Positions 8,042-16,463 of a DNA stretch of 64,000 nt are shown here, piece after piece. Each line of letters starts with the position of its first letter. Within the stretch, counting starts at the first letter, position 1. The translations under genes were made by a program, and so were the position numbers. The stretch is taken from assembly GCF_014805525.1 (NCBI RefSeq), contig NZ_JACFSZ010000005.1:62001-126000 (forward strand). The letters run 5' to 3'. The notes under the pieces are model-generated. The model was not told the origin of the DNA. It searched no databases and saw only the letters and a program-made list of their open reading frames with translations. Source of the stretch: Rhabdothermincola sediminis (GTDB lineage Bacteria > Actinomycetota > Acidimicrobiia > Acidimicrobiales > Acidimicrobilacustridaceae).

Positions 8042-9930
8042 CCACGCTCCCCACGGCGGCCGTACGCCTCGAACCAGGCACCGAAGCAGACCAGCGCCCA
8101 CGCGGCCAGGGCCAGGTCCTGGCGCCCGGTCGCGGCATCAGCGTAGATCCGCCGGGCCGCCTGCCTGGTCAGCAGACCGGTGTCGGCCGCCGCCTCCACC
8201 CGCTCCGCCAGCACGGCCCGGGACGGGCCTCGGACCCAGCGACGAACCGGACCGCCGAAGCCGGTCTTCGGGCGGTCGATGACCGAGTCGGGCACCATCC
8301 CCCGGGCGGCCGCGCGGAGGGGCTGCTTGCCGGTGCCTCCGCCGACCAACACGGTCGGGTCCGCCGGCGCCACGAGGGTGACCAGCCGCTCGTCCAGAAG
8401 TGGGACCCGCACCTCGATCCCGGTGGCCATGGCCGCCTTGTCGACGTAGGCCAGGTTGAGGTTCGGGAGGAACTGCGTGCGATCGAAGTGCAGGGCCTCA
8501 CCCAGCTCCGCGCGATCCAAGCGGGGGCTGAGGTCGTCGAGCTCCGCCGTCGCCTGGCTCGCGGCCGCGGGGACCAGAGCGGCCAGCTCGTGATCGGTGA
8601 GCTGGCTCATCATCCGCCAGTAGTGGGGCGGGGAACCGCTGCCGCAGGCTCGGGCCAGCTTCTGGAGGTTGCGGCGGGCGCCGTGGAGCGGGCCGGCCCG
8701 CCCACCAGCGAGCGAGCGGGCACCGGTGGCGAGAGCCCGGCGGGCCGGTGGGGGAAGGGACGCGAGCCGCCGGGCGTGGCGCAGCGCCGCGTGGCGTGGA
8801 TACCCGGCGAAGAGCTCCTCGCCGCCGACCCCGCTCAGCAGCACCTTGTCAGGGCTCGCCCGGCACAGTTGCCACAGAGTGAGTGCAGCCGGGTCAGCGA
8901 CAGGGTCGTCGAAGTGGGGAGCGAGCTGCTCGAGGACGCCGAGCGCTGCCGATGCCTCGCCGTCGACCCCCACTTCCCGCAGATCGAGTGCCGGATCCGC
9001 TCGTGCCACCTGGCGGGCGAATACCAGGTCATCGGGAACCGTTTCGAGCCGCTGGCTGGCCGCGTCGTACCCGGCGGTGAGCCCGATGAGCGGCCCGCTC
9101 CGGTGCTCGAGCACGAGCCGGACCAGGAGGGTCGAGTCGAGACCGCCCGAGAACAGCACCCCGACGTCGACGTCGGCGAGCAGCTGCCGCACGGTGGCCT
9201 CGCGCAGCGCTCGCCGTAAGGGGGCCACCTCGAGCGGTGCAGCAGCCGGCACGGGCATCGTCCAATAGGGACGATCGGTGAGGTGGCCGTTCCGGAAGAC
9301 GAGCGCGTGCCCCGGCTGAAGCTTGCGGATCCCCTCCCACGGCGTGCGGGGATGGGGGATCCACAGGAGGGTGAGGAACTGGGCCAGGGCGACGTGGTCG
9401 AGGGTGGCACCGAGGCCGGGACGGAGCGCGAGCAGGGCCCGCGGTGCGGAGCCGGCGATCAGCTCACCGTCCTGCAGCGCCCAGTAGAGCGGCTTCACCC
9501 CGGTGCGGTCCCGGGCCAGCAGGACCCGGCCCCGGCGCTCGTCCGCCAGAGCGAAGGCGAAGATCCCCTCGATGCGGTCGAGCACCGCGTCGCCCCACTC
9601 GAGCCAGCCCCGCAGCAGGACCTCGGTGTCCGAGCGGGAGCGGAACCGCACCCCTCTCGCTTCCAGCTCACGCCGGAGTGCGGGCGCGTTGTAGAGCTCC
9701 CCGTTGTAGACCAGCGACACCCCCCGTTCCTCGTCGACCATGGGTTGACTGGCAGCTTCGCTCGGGTCGAGGACGGCCAGCCGCCGATGGGCCACCCCGC
9801 CCCGCAAGCCGCCGTGCTCGAAGACCCGCTCACCCGATCCGTCAGGGCCTCTGGTGGCCAACGACGCGCCGGCGCGCGCCAGGTCGGCGTGATGCACCGG
9901 CCCGCCGAACACCCCGACCCAGCCACACAT
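8038..9930 (-). CDS. Asparagine synthase (glutamine-hydrolysing)-type amidotransferase, second copy
   Basis: A 630-residue class II amidotransferase beginning MCGWVGVFGG, with Cys2 as nucleophile. The glutaminase motifs ATRGPDG (25-31), YNGELYN (75-81) and SDTEVLL (100-106) are intact. The synthetase domain has the canonical SGGLDS loop (261-266) and LSGVGGEELFAGYPRH, a signature of the polysaccharide-linked asparagine synthases. Its ATG shares one base with the stop of the epimerase gene (TGATG). The open frame continues far upstream but there translates antisense of that gene. With the copy on the + strand, two divergent amidotransferases sit in one locus. Amidation of a sugar carboxylate is inferred; free asparagine synthesis cannot be excluded. 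Confidence 0.9.
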   Translation of the reverse strand: MCGWVGVFGGPVHHADLARAGASLATRGPDGSGERVFEHGGLRGGVAHRRLAVLDPSEAASQPMVDEERGVSLVYNGELYNAPALRRELEARGVRFRSRSDTEVLLRGWLEWGDAVLDRIEGIFAFALADERRGRVLLARDRTGVKPLYWALQDGELIAGSAPRALLALRPGLGATLDHVALAQFLTLLWIPHPRTPWEGIRKLQPGHALVFRNGHLTDRPYWTMPVPAAAPLEVAPLRRALREATVRQLLADVDVGVLFSGGLDSTLLVRLVLEHRSGPLIGLTAGYDAASQRLETVPDDLVFARQVARADPALDLREVGVDGEASAALGVLEQLAPHFDDPVADPAALTLWQLCRASPDKVLLSGVGGEELFAGYPRHAALRHARRLASLPPPARRALATGARSLAGGRAGPLHGARRNLQKLARACGSGSPPHYWRMMSQLTDHELAALVPAAASQATAELDDLSPRLDRAELGEALHFDRTQFLPNLNLAYVDKAAMATGIEVRVPLLDERLVTLVAPADPTVLVGGGTGKQPLRAAARGMVPDSVIDRPKTGFGGPVRRWVRGPSRAVLAERVEAAADTGLLTRQAARRIYADAATGRQDLALAAWALVCFGAWFEAYGRRGERG

Positions 9931-10820
9931 CAGGGACGTGACCGGCCGGCGGCTGCGATGAGCATCGCTTCCTCGCTGATGCCGGCATCGAACGGTCGGG
10001 GGTTGAAGCCCAGGTCGTGGCGAGCCGCGCTGATGTCGAAGGCCTTGTCCTCCTCGAGGCGCTCGAGCTGCTCGGCCCGTAGCCGCGGGCGGGGGGTGAG
10101 GCGCTCGTAGAGGCGCAGGGCCGCGATCGCGGGCGCGAGGGGGAAGGGGAGCACCCGCGGCCGGCGGTCGGCGGCCCGGTACGCCTGCTCGATCACGTCC
10201 CGTAGGGTCAACGCTCGCGGCCCGGCGAGGTCGTAGATCTTGCCGACGGCCACCGCGCAACCCAGCGCGGTGACGATCGCCGCCGCGAGGTCGTCGACGT
10301 GCACCGGCTGCTGGAGGGCTCGGCCGTGTCCCGGCACCACCACCACTGGCGAGCGTCGTGCCAGCCACAGGAGTCGGGCCATGTTCCGATCGTCCGGGCC
10401 GCCGTAGATCATCGTGGGGCGCACGATGGTCCAGGCCAGCGAGCTGGCTTGGATCACCCGCTCCGCCTCCACCCGGACCTGGCGGGACGGGGCCGGCAGG
10501 CGGGTGAAGATGGAGGTGGTGGACACGAACAGCGCCCGACGCATTCCCGTGTCCTCGGCCGCGGCGACGACGGAGGGGGCGTGCCCGAAGCCGAGCGAAG
10601 CCAGGCTGACGAGCACGTCGGCCGGTGTGCACCGGAACGCCTCGTCGACGCTCGCCGGCCGGTCGAGGTCGCCGTCGATCGCGATGGCACCCAGGGCGGC
10701 GACGGTCCGCGCCGCCTCGAGGCTGCGGGCCAGTGCCCACACCTCGTGCCCGCCAGCCACGAGGAGGGGGATCACGCGGCGACCGAGGAAGCCGGAGCCA
10801 CCCGTCACGAAGATCTGCAT
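9930..10820 (-). CDS. NAD-dependent epimerase/dehydratase (extended SDR)
   Basis: A 296-residue extended short-chain dehydrogenase. It starts with the dinucleotide-binding motif TGGSGFLG (residues 6-13), then DGDLDRPAS and the VSTTSIF strand that precedes the active site. The usual YxxxK dyad is not clearly present: the corresponding region reads VRPTMIYGGPDDRN, typical of atypical NmrA/complex I NDUFA9-like SDRs. The C-terminal half has RALTLRDVIEQAYR as in nucleotide-sugar epimerases. It sits between a glycosyltransferase and an amidotransferase with small gaps, so a nucleotide-sugar or lipid-linked sugar substrate is plausible but unproven. Confidence 0.82.
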   Translation of the reverse strand: MQIFVTGGSGFLGRRVIPLLVAGGHEVWALARSLEAARTVAALGAIAIDGDLDRPASVDEAFRCTPADVLVSLASLGFGHAPSVVAAAEDTGMRRALFVSTTSIFTRLPAPSRQVRVEAERVIQASSLAWTIVRPTMIYGGPDDRNMARLLWLARRSPVVVVPGHGRALQQPVHVDDLAAAIVTALGCAVAVGKIYDLAGPRALTLRDVIEQAYRAADRRPRVLPFPLAPAIAALRLYERLTPRPRLRAEQLERLEEDKAFDISAARHDLGFNPRPFDAGISEEAMLIAAAGRSRP

Positions 10821-10834
10821 AGGGCGGGCAGACG

Positions 10835-12100
10835 TTATCCGGCGGGTGGTGAGCCGACCGCAGGGTGGGCGAGCGAGAGCAGGATGTCGTGGTAGCGCTG
10901 GGCCAGCTGCCGCCGGTCGAAGTGCTCCTCGACGTAGGCGCGGGCCTGCCGGCCCATGGCGGCTCGGCGCCGAGGATCGGACGCGAGGTAGCGCAGCGCG
11001 CGGGCGAGCGCCGCGGGATCGTCGGGATCCACCACGACGGCACCTGCGGCGCAGAGGATCTCACGGGCTTCGCCTCGCACCGCGCCGACCACCGCTTTGC
11101 CCGCGGCGAGGTACTCGAAGATCTTCGAGGGGATGAACGAGGCGAACAGCGGCACGTCGCGCAGCGGGACGACGCAGATGTCGGCGGCGGCGAGCAGGTC
11201 CGGCACCTGCTCGTGGGGCACGCCCGGTGCGAGCAGGAACGAGTCGAGGCGGAGCTCGTCGACCCGCGCCCGCAGCTCGCGCTTGGCCGCGCCCTCGCCG
11301 ACACAGACGAAACGGAGGGGAGCGTCACGCAGGAGCGCCGCCGCCTCCGCGAGCGTGGTCAGGCCGTGGGACAGGCCGTGCGCGCCGGCGTAGAGCACGA
11401 TCACGTCGCCCGGCTCGGCCCCCCACCGGCTGCGGATCCCTGTGGTGCCGGAGTCAGGGTCGGTGGGGTCGCGGGGCCGGAACTCGGCGAGGTCGACGCC
11501 GTTGCGGATCACGTGCACCTTCGACGGGGGGATGCCTCGCCGCACCAGGTCCTGCCGGAAGCCCTCGCTCACCACCACGACCGCGGTCGCGGCTCGATAC
11601 GCCGCCAGCTCGGCGCGCTCGAGCAAGCGGATGAGGGTGGGGTTGGTGAGCACCCCGAGCTCCACGAAGATCGCGGGCCACAGGTCTCGCACCTCGACCA
11701 CGAACGCGGCCCGCTTGATCCGGGCGAGCAGCCAGGCGGCGAAGATCGAGAAGAAGGTCGGCGAGGAGACGACGACCACGTCGGCCGGTCCCGTCACCCG
11801 CCAGCCCAGCAGGACCGAGCTGACCATGAAGCTGAGATGGCCGATGGTCTTGCGCAGGACGCCTTCGTTGGGGGTGGCGTAGAGCCAGGTGCGTACCACG
11901 CGGCAGCCGTCGCGCCGTTCGATCACCCGGAGGCGGTGGCGGTAGCGCGGGGGGACGACCCCGGTGGGGTGGTTCGGCATCCCGGTGAGGACGCACACCT
12001 CGTCGCCGGCTCCCGCCCAGTGTCGGGCCAGCCCGCTCAGCCTGGCCTGCGGCGCGCCGATCTCTGGTGGGAAGTAGTGGCTGACGAGCAGGAGGCGCAC
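10835..12100 (-). CDS. Glycosyltransferase WbuB-like (GT4)
   Basis: A 421-residue GT-B glycosyltransferase starting at GTG (RLLLVSHYFPPEIGAPQ). The N-terminal HYFPPE(I)GA signature, GMPNHPTGVVPPRYR, and the VEVRDLWPAIFVELG stretch are typical of the WbuB/WcaI group, which use UDP-GlcNAc, L-fucosamine or related donors in O-antigen synthesis. The C-terminal donor-binding part includes PSKIFEYLAAGKAVV. The gene begins three bases after the WecA-like gene and is followed after 14 bases by the epimerase gene. The exact donor cannot be read from the sequence. Confidence 0.88.
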   Translation of the reverse strand: MRLLLVSHYFPPEIGAPQARLSGLARHWAGAGDEVCVLTGMPNHPTGVVPPRYRHRLRVIERRDGCRVVRTWLYATPNEGVLRKTIGHLSFMVSSVLLGWRVTGPADVVVVSSPTFFSIFAAWLLARIKRAAFVVEVRDLWPAIFVELGVLTNPTLIRLLERAELAAYRAATAVVVVSEGFRQDLVRRGIPPSKVHVIRNGVDLAEFRPRDPTDPDSGTTGIRSRWGAEPGDVIVLYAGAHGLSHGLTTLAEAAALLRDAPLRFVCVGEGAAKRELRARVDELRLDSFLLAPGVPHEQVPDLLAAADICVVPLRDVPLFASFIPSKIFEYLAAGKAVVGAVRGEAREILCAAGAVVVDPDDPAALARALRYLASDPRRRAAMGRQARAYVEEHFDRRQLAQRYHDILLSLAHPAVGSPPAG

Positions 12101-12103
12101 GAG

Positions 12104-13171
12104 CTAGCTGATGGCGCGGTCGTGGAGGTCGACCTCGATCGGGGTGGGTCGGTGCGGGGCGGTTCGGGTGGGACACAACGAGGGTCGGTCGCCCGGAGTG
12201 CGTCGCGCCAGCAGCGCGGGAAGCGCGAGGTACCCCATGGCGACGGCGCCCATGGCGGCGTCGGCGACCGCGCGGGCCAGCACCGAGGGTCCGAGGCTCA
12301 CCAACCCCAACGCCGCGCAGGTCGCGGAGGCTGCGGTCACCAGCGAGGCAGTGCGCACATGGCCCCAGCCCCGCTCGATCAAGCGCTGGTAGACGTGCTC
12401 GTGGTGCGACTCCCACCAGCGTTCGCGCCGGGCGATGCGCGATCCCAGGGTGAAGGTGGTGTCGGCCAGGTAGATCACCAGCGGGCCGAACGCCGCTTCG
12501 GCAGGCACGTCGCTCACCAGCATCATGAGCACCACGAACGCGGCCCACCCCCCGAGGAAGTAGCTGCCCACGTCACCGAGGAACACCCGCGCCCTAGGGA
12601 AGTTGTAGGGCAGGAAGCCGAGCCCGGCCGCGGCCAGGACCCCCCCGGCCAGGCTCACCAGGGGGAGGTCCTCGATCAGGCCCACGGCGACGAAGGTCGA
12701 TCCGCTCACGAGGGCGGACAACCCCGAGATGCCGTTGATCCCGTCCATGAAGTTGAAGGCGTTGACGTAGCCCATCATCCAGACGACCGCCCCCACGGCG
12801 AGCACCATCCGCAGGCCCCACGGCAGAGACACGTTGTTCAGGAACCAGGGAAGGCAGAGGGCAGCGCCGATCAGCTGCGCGCCCAGTCGCGGGAAGACCT
12901 CGAGGGTTCGCAGGTCGTCGATCAGCCCCACGACGGCCAGGATCGACACCGCGACCAGCATCGTCGTCAGCGACCCGGCGTCACCGCTGTTGCCGATCAC
13001 CATGCCGGCGACCGCGGCGATCGCCACCGCGACGCCCCCGCCTCGCAAGGTCCGATCGACGTGGGAGGACCGTTCGCTGGGCACGTCGTAGGCCTCGATT
13101 CGGCGCAGCAGCACGATCGCGAGGGGGGTGAGCCCGATCGTGAGGGCGAGCGTGAGCACCGCGGGGACCAC
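12104..13171 (-). CDS. MraY/WecA-family polyprenyl-phosphate phosphosugar transferase
   Basis: A 355-residue membrane enzyme of the glycosyltransferase 4 (MraY/WecA/TagO) fold with about ten helices. Conserved cytoplasmic motifs are present: LIDDLRTLE (Asp pair), NAFNFMDGINGI (the NxxNxxDGxxGL motif), FLGDVGSYFLGG, and the His motif SHHEHVYQRL. It transfers a sugar-1-phosphate from a UDP-sugar to undecaprenyl phosphate, which starts repeat-unit assembly. In this locus it probably primes the polysaccharide rather than peptidoglycan, since MraY is normally in the cell wall cluster. Start is uncertain: GTG at 13171 is chosen, GTG at 13159 is possible. The upstream frame is non-membrane, Arg-rich shadow. 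Confidence 0.87.
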   Translation of the reverse strand: MVPAVLTLALTIGLTPLAIVLLRRIEAYDVPSERSSHVDRTLRGGGVAVAIAAVAGMVIGNSGDAGSLTTMLVAVSILAVVGLIDDLRTLEVFPRLGAQLIGAALCLPWFLNNVSLPWGLRMVLAVGAVVWMMGYVNAFNFMDGINGISGLSALVSGSTFVAVGLIEDLPLVSLAGGVLAAAGLGFLPYNFPRARVFLGDVGSYFLGGWAAFVVLMMLVSDVPAEAAFGPLVIYLADTTFTLGSRIARRERWWESHHEHVYQRLIERGWGHVRTASLVTAASATCAALGLVSLGPSVLARAVADAAMGAVAMGYLALPALLARRTPGDRPSLCPTRTAPHRPTPIEVDLHDRAIS

Positions 13172-13209
13172 GGCGGCAGCGTAGTGCTGCGCCGGAACCG
13201 CAGGTGCCC

Positions 13210-14358
13210 TCAGAGACCTAGCGAGCGCCCGATGATCTCCTTCATGATCTCGGTGGTGCCGCCGTAGATCGTCTGGATCCGGGCATCGACGTAGGCGCGC
13301 GCGATGGGGTACTCGAGCATGTAGCCGTAGCCGCCGTGGAGTTGCACGCAGGCGTCCACGACCCGCTTCTGTAGCTCCGTGCACCACCACTTGGCCTCGG
13401 CCGCCTCCTCAGCGGTCAGCTCGCCGGCATCGAGGGCCTCCACGCAGCGGTCCACGAACACCTGGGCGATGTCGATCTCGGTCTTCATCTCGGCCAGGCG
13501 GAAGCGGCTGTTCTGGAACGACCCGATCGGCTGGCCGAACGCTTCCCGCTCCCGTGCGTAGTCGAGGGTCCAGGCCAGCGCCTGCGCTGCCGCGGCCACC
13601 GCCGACATGGCGATCGACAGCCGCTCCTGGGGGAGGTTGTCGACCAGGTGGAGGAAGCCCGCACCTTCCTGGCCGAGCAGGTTGCTGGCCGGCACCTCCA
13701 CATCGGTGAAGAACAGCTCGGCGGTGTCCTGGGCATGGAGGCCCACCTTGTCGAGGTTGCGGCCCCGTTCGAAGCCGGTCATGCCGCGTTCGATCACCAG
13801 CAGGCTCATGCCCTTGTGCCGCTGGGACGGGTCGGTCTTCACCGCGGTGATGACCAGGTCGGCGTTGATGCCGTTGGTGATGAAGGTCTTGGACCCGTTC
13901 ACCACGTAGTGGTCGCCGTCGCGGATGGCCGAGGTCCGCATCGACGCCAGGTCCGAGCCGATGGTGGGCTCGGTCATGGCGATGGCGGTGATCAACGCCC
14001 CCGAGCACATGCCGGGCAGCCACCGGGCTTTCTGCTCGGCCGTCGCCAGCGAGAGGAAGTAGGGCAGGCAGATGTCGTTGTGCAAGGTGATACCGAGACC
14101 GCTGCCGGCGACGCCGGCGCGCTGGATCTCCTCAGCGATGATGAGGTTGTAGCGGAAGTCGTCGACCCCGCCGCCGCCGTACTCCTCTGGTGCGGCCATG
14201 CACAGGAAGCCCGCCTCCCCGGCGGCGAGGAACAGCTCTCGGGGCACGATGCCCTCCTGTTCCCAGGTGAGGTGGTGAGGGGCGATCTCCTTCTCGACGA
14301 AGGATCGGAAGGATCGGCGGAACAGGTCGTGCTCATCGGTGAAGAGGGCGCGGCGCAT
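13210..14358 (-). CDS. Acyl-CoA dehydrogenase (long-chain/LCAD-like subgroup)
   Basis: A 382-residue flavoprotein covering the three acyl-CoA dehydrogenase domains. Visible are AMTEPTIGSDLASM (FAD/substrate-binding middle domain), EREAFGQPIGSFQ, VQLHGGYGYMLEYPIARAYVDARIQTIYGGTTEIMKE at the C-terminus (quoted in parts: LHGGYGYM, IYGGTTEIMK). The Gly in IYGGT, where medium-chain enzymes hold the catalytic Glu, places it with LCAD/isovaleryl types whose base lies in helix G, probably the Glu of LPQERLSIA. It oxidises acyl-CoA esters at C2-C3 and passes electrons to ETF. It lies 38 bases before the WecA-like gene in the same direction; a link to polysaccharide synthesis is not evident. Confidence 0.92.
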   Translation of the reverse strand: MRRALFTDEHDLFRRSFRSFVEKEIAPHHLTWEQEGIVPRELFLAAGEAGFLCMAAPEEYGGGGVDDFRYNLIIAEEIQRAGVAGSGLGITLHNDICLPYFLSLATAEQKARWLPGMCSGALITAIAMTEPTIGSDLASMRTSAIRDGDHYVVNGSKTFITNGINADLVITAVKTDPSQRHKGMSLLVIERGMTGFERGRNLDKVGLHAQDTAELFFTDVEVPASNLLGQEGAGFLHLVDNLPQERLSIAMSAVAAAAQALAWTLDYAREREAFGQPIGSFQNSRFRLAEMKTEIDIAQVFVDRCVEALDAGELTAEEAAEAKWWCTELQKRVVDACVQLHGGYGYMLEYPIARAYVDARIQTIYGGTTEIMKEIIGRSLGL

Positions 14359-14368
14359 CGACCGAAGG

Positions 14369-15211
14369 CTAGGAGCCGGCCGGCTCGAAGGTGACCTCGA
14401 AGACCTTCGGCCAGAGCTTGCCGGTGAGGAGGAACACACCGCGCTCCCGATCGAAGGCGATGCCGTTGAGGACGTCGGCCTGCTGCGCCTCCTCGGAGGT
14501 GAGCAGGCCGGAGGCGTCGATCACGCCGGTGACCCTGCCGGTGGCCAGGTCGATCCGCAGGATCTGGTCGGTCTGGAAGACGTTGGCGTAGACGGTGCCG
14601 TCGACGCACTCCAGCTCGTTGAGCTTCTGGACCGGCTTGCCGTCGTTGGTGACCCGCACCCGATCGAGCAGCTCGAAGCTGTCGGGGTCGCGGATGGCGA
14701 GGGTGCCGGAGCCGTCGCTCATCACCAGGCGTCGGCCGTCGTAGCAGAGGCCCCACCCCTCACCCTCGTAGTCGAAGTCCTCCACCGGTGCCAGGGTGCC
14801 GGCGTCGTAGACGTGAGCCACACCGTCCCGCCAGGTGAGCTGGACCAGGCGGTCGCCCACCCTGGTGAGCCCCTCGGCGAACTGCGAGCGGTCCAGGTCG
14901 CGCCGCTGGAGCACCTCCCCGGATTCGAGCTGTACCCGGCGCAGCGACGAGCGGCCCTCCAGCCCCGTGCTCTCGAAGTACGAGCTCCCGTCCGCCAGCT
15001 CGAGACCCTGGGTGAACGCTCGGGGGTCATGCGGGTACGACTGCTGTACCCGGACGGTGAGCTGTTCGGGCGGACCGTCCGGAGCGGTCGATCTGCCCGG
15101 CGAGCTCGACGGTGACGGCGAGCCGCAGCTCGCAGCGAGGAGCGCGCACGCTCCGACCACGACCGCGGCGAGGATGATCGGGCGGCGGATCGCAGCTCGG
15201 AGGCTCGGCAC
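14369..15211 (-). CDS. Glutaminyl-peptide cyclotransferase, lipoprotein
   Basis: A 280-residue predicted lipoprotein: a basic start, a hydrophobic stretch (residues 10-27) and a lipobox-like AASC, then a Ser/Pro-rich linker. The mature part is a five-bladed propeller-type glutamine cyclotransferase with the family signatures HDPRAFTQGLEL, FESTGLEGRSSLR, LTWRDG, SDGSGTL, LNELECVDG and NGIAFD. The family turns N-terminal glutamine into pyroglutamate, here presumably on exported proteins at the membrane surface. The GTG start is preceded by a possible leaderless promoter (CAAGAT, seven bases upstream). It is the first gene of the long minus-strand operon, ten bases before the acyl-CoA dehydrogenase gene. 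Confidence 0.86.
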   Translation of the reverse strand: MPSLRAAIRRPIILAAVVVGACALLAASCGSPSPSSSPGRSTAPDGPPEQLTVRVQQSYPHDPRAFTQGLELADGSSYFESTGLEGRSSLRRVQLESGEVLQRRDLDRSQFAEGLTRVGDRLVQLTWRDGVAHVYDAGTLAPVEDFDYEGEGWGLCYDGRRLVMSDGSGTLAIRDPDSFELLDRVRVTNDGKPVQKLNELECVDGTVYANVFQTDQILRIDLATGRVTGVIDASGLLTSEEAQQADVLNGIAFDRERGVFLLTGKLWPKVFEVTFEPAGS

Positions 15212-15218
15212 GGCATCG

Positions 15219-15224
15219 ATCTTG
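15219..15224 (-). promoter_or_regulatory. Possible -10 box for the minus-strand operon
   Basis: CAAGAT on the minus strand ends seven bases before the GTG of the glutaminyl cyclotransferase gene. It fits the NANNNT pattern but is weaker than the TANNNT boxes elsewhere; no clear -35 was found. Confidence 0.35.
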
Positions 15225-15286
15225 GCATGCTGCGATCGGCCACCTCGGCCGCGGCCCGGGGGCAGGGCTCGGCGTGGCACGGGGGG

Positions 15287-15292
15287 TAACCT
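15287..15292 (+). promoter_or_regulatory. -10 box (TAACCT) of the GDP-fucose synthase gene
   Basis: TAACCT lies 12 bases before the chosen ATG. An in-frame GTG directly abuts the box and would fall upstream of the expected transcription start, which favours the ATG as the start. Confidence 0.5.
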
Positions 15293-15304
15293 GTGGTCAC
15301 CCTT

Positions 15305-16282
15305 ATGACGACCGACATCCCTCTCGACGCGCCCATCTTCGTGGCTGGTCACGCGGGCCTGGTCGGTTCCGCCATCGTGCGTCGCCTCGAGCACGAAGGG
15401 TTCACGAACATCCTCACCGCGCGGCGTGACCAGCTCGACCTGCGGGATCAGGCGGCCGTGAACTACTGGTTCCGCGCCAATCGCCCGCAGTACGTGTACC
15501 TGGTGGCCGGCACCGTGGGCGGGATCCTCGCGAACTCCACCCGGCCCGCGGAGTTCCTCTACGACAACATGATGATCCACGCCACGGTCGTGCACGCTGC
15601 GTACCTCTTCGGGGTGGAGAAGTTGCTCTACCTCGGCAGCTCGTGCATCTACCCGAGGCTCGCGCCACAGCCGATCACGGAGGACGCGTTGCTCACCGGG
15701 CCACTCGAGCCGACCAACGAGGCGTACGCCCTGGCCAAGATCACCGGCATCAAGCTCTGCGACGCGTACCGCTTCCAGTACGGCTGCAACTTCATCTCGG
15801 CGATGCCCACCAACCTGTACGGCCCCAACGACAACTTCGATCTGGCCTCCAGCCACGTGCTCCCCGCGCTGATCCGCAAGTTCCACGACGCGAAGGAGCG
15901 GGGGGAGACCGCGGTCGAGATCTGGGGAACGGGTACGCCGCGGCGCGAGTTCCTCCACGTCGACGACCTCGCCGATGCCTGCGTGTTCCTGATGAAGTCG
16001 TACGAGGAGCCGGGGCCCATCAACGTCGGCACCGGTGTCGACGTCACCATCCGCGAGCTGGCCGAGATCATCCGGGACATCGTGCACCCGACGGCGGAGC
16101 TCGTCTTCGACACCACCAAGCCCGACGGCATGCCCCGCAAGGTCCTCGACGTGAGCCGCATCAACTCCTTGGGGTGGAGGCCCACCATCGAGCTGCGTGA
16201 CGGCATCGCAGCGACCTACCGGTGGTTCCTCGACCACCAGGGCAGCGGGATCCGAGGGGTGGCTCCCGCTGCCGTCGGCTGA
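15305..16282 (+). CDS. fcl: GDP-L-fucose synthase (GDP-4-keto-6-deoxymannose epimerase/reductase)
   Basis: A 325-residue extended SDR. The dinucleotide motif is GHAGLVGSA (15-23). The catalytic set is Ser112/113 (GSSCIYP), Tyr141 and Lys145 (YALAK). The family hallmarks [22 protein letters not shown] and [13 protein letters not shown] are all present. It converts GDP-4-keto-6-deoxy-D-mannose to GDP-L-fucose, suggesting fucose or a derivative in the surface polysaccharide. The partner GDP-mannose 4,6-dehydratase (gmd) is not in this window. It is transcribed divergently from the polysaccharide operon across a 93-base gap. Confidence 0.95.
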   Translation: MTTDIPLDAPIFVAGHAGLVGSAIVRRLEHEGFTNILTARRDQLDLRDQAAVNYWFRANRPQYVYLVAGTVGGILANSTRPAEFLYDNMMIHATVVHAAYLFGVEKLLYLGSSCIYPRLAPQPITEDALLTGPLEPTNEAYALAKITGIKLCDAYRFQYGCNFISAMPTNLYGPNDNFDLASSHVLPALIRKFHDAKERGETAVEIWGTGTPRREFLHVDDLADACVFLMKSYEEPGPINVGTGVDVTIRELAEIIRDIVHPTAELVFDTTKPDGMPRKVLDVSRINSLGWRPTIELRDGIAATYRWFLDHQGSGIRGVAPAAVG

Positions 16283-16320
16283 TCGCCGGTTCCCGAGGCT
16301 GCGTCGGGTGCGGGGCCGGC

Positions 16321-16326
16321 TAGCCT
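16321..16326 (+). promoter_or_regulatory. -10 box (TAGCCT) of the thiamine operon
   Basis: TAGCCT lies immediately upstream of the TPP riboswitch. A transcript starting about seven bases later would begin just before the 5' strand of the aptamer's first helix. Confidence 0.55.
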
Positions 16327-16330
16327 GTTC

Positions 16331-16433
16331 CCCGAGGAACACGGGAGCCCGGGCACGTCGGGCTGAGAGGGAGGGCAGTTCCCCTCCGACCGTTCGAACC
16401 TGATCCGGGTCATGCCGGCGCAGGGAGGCTCGG
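16331..16433 (+). promoter_or_regulatory. TPP riboswitch (THI element)
   Basis: The conserved thiamine pyrophosphate aptamer is recognisable: GGGAGCCC then GGGCTGAGAGG in the pyrimidine-sensing arm, and CGAACCTGATCCGGGTCATG followed by CCGGCGCAGGGAGG in the pyrophosphate-sensing arm. CCGAG (16332-16336) can close the P1 helix with CTCGG (16429-16433). A near copy of the 5' P1 strand recurs at 16449-16455, eight bases before the ATG, and could compete for CTCGG, giving a plausible translational expression platform. It precedes a thiamine kinase and thiamine transporter operon, matching the expected regulon. Confidence 0.93.
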
Positions 16434-16463
16434 TTCGTCTCGTGTGTTCCCGAGGACCACGCG

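Noticed and set aside
9931-11328. N-terminal extension of the second amidotransferase frame to over 1000 residues
   Set aside because: The extension translates the antisense frames of the epimerase and glycosyltransferase; the MCGW start with Cys2 is required for activity and overlaps the upstream stop.
12104-13171. WecA-like gene as peptidoglycan MraY
   Set aside because: It lies in a glycan cluster far from any mur genes; the fold cannot separate them, but context supports a polysaccharide initiator.
10865-13267. An 800-residue + strand open frame
   Set aside because: It runs antisense to the WbuB-like and WecA-like genes, which have clear conserved motifs; its composition is low-complexity His/Arg/Gly/Gln.
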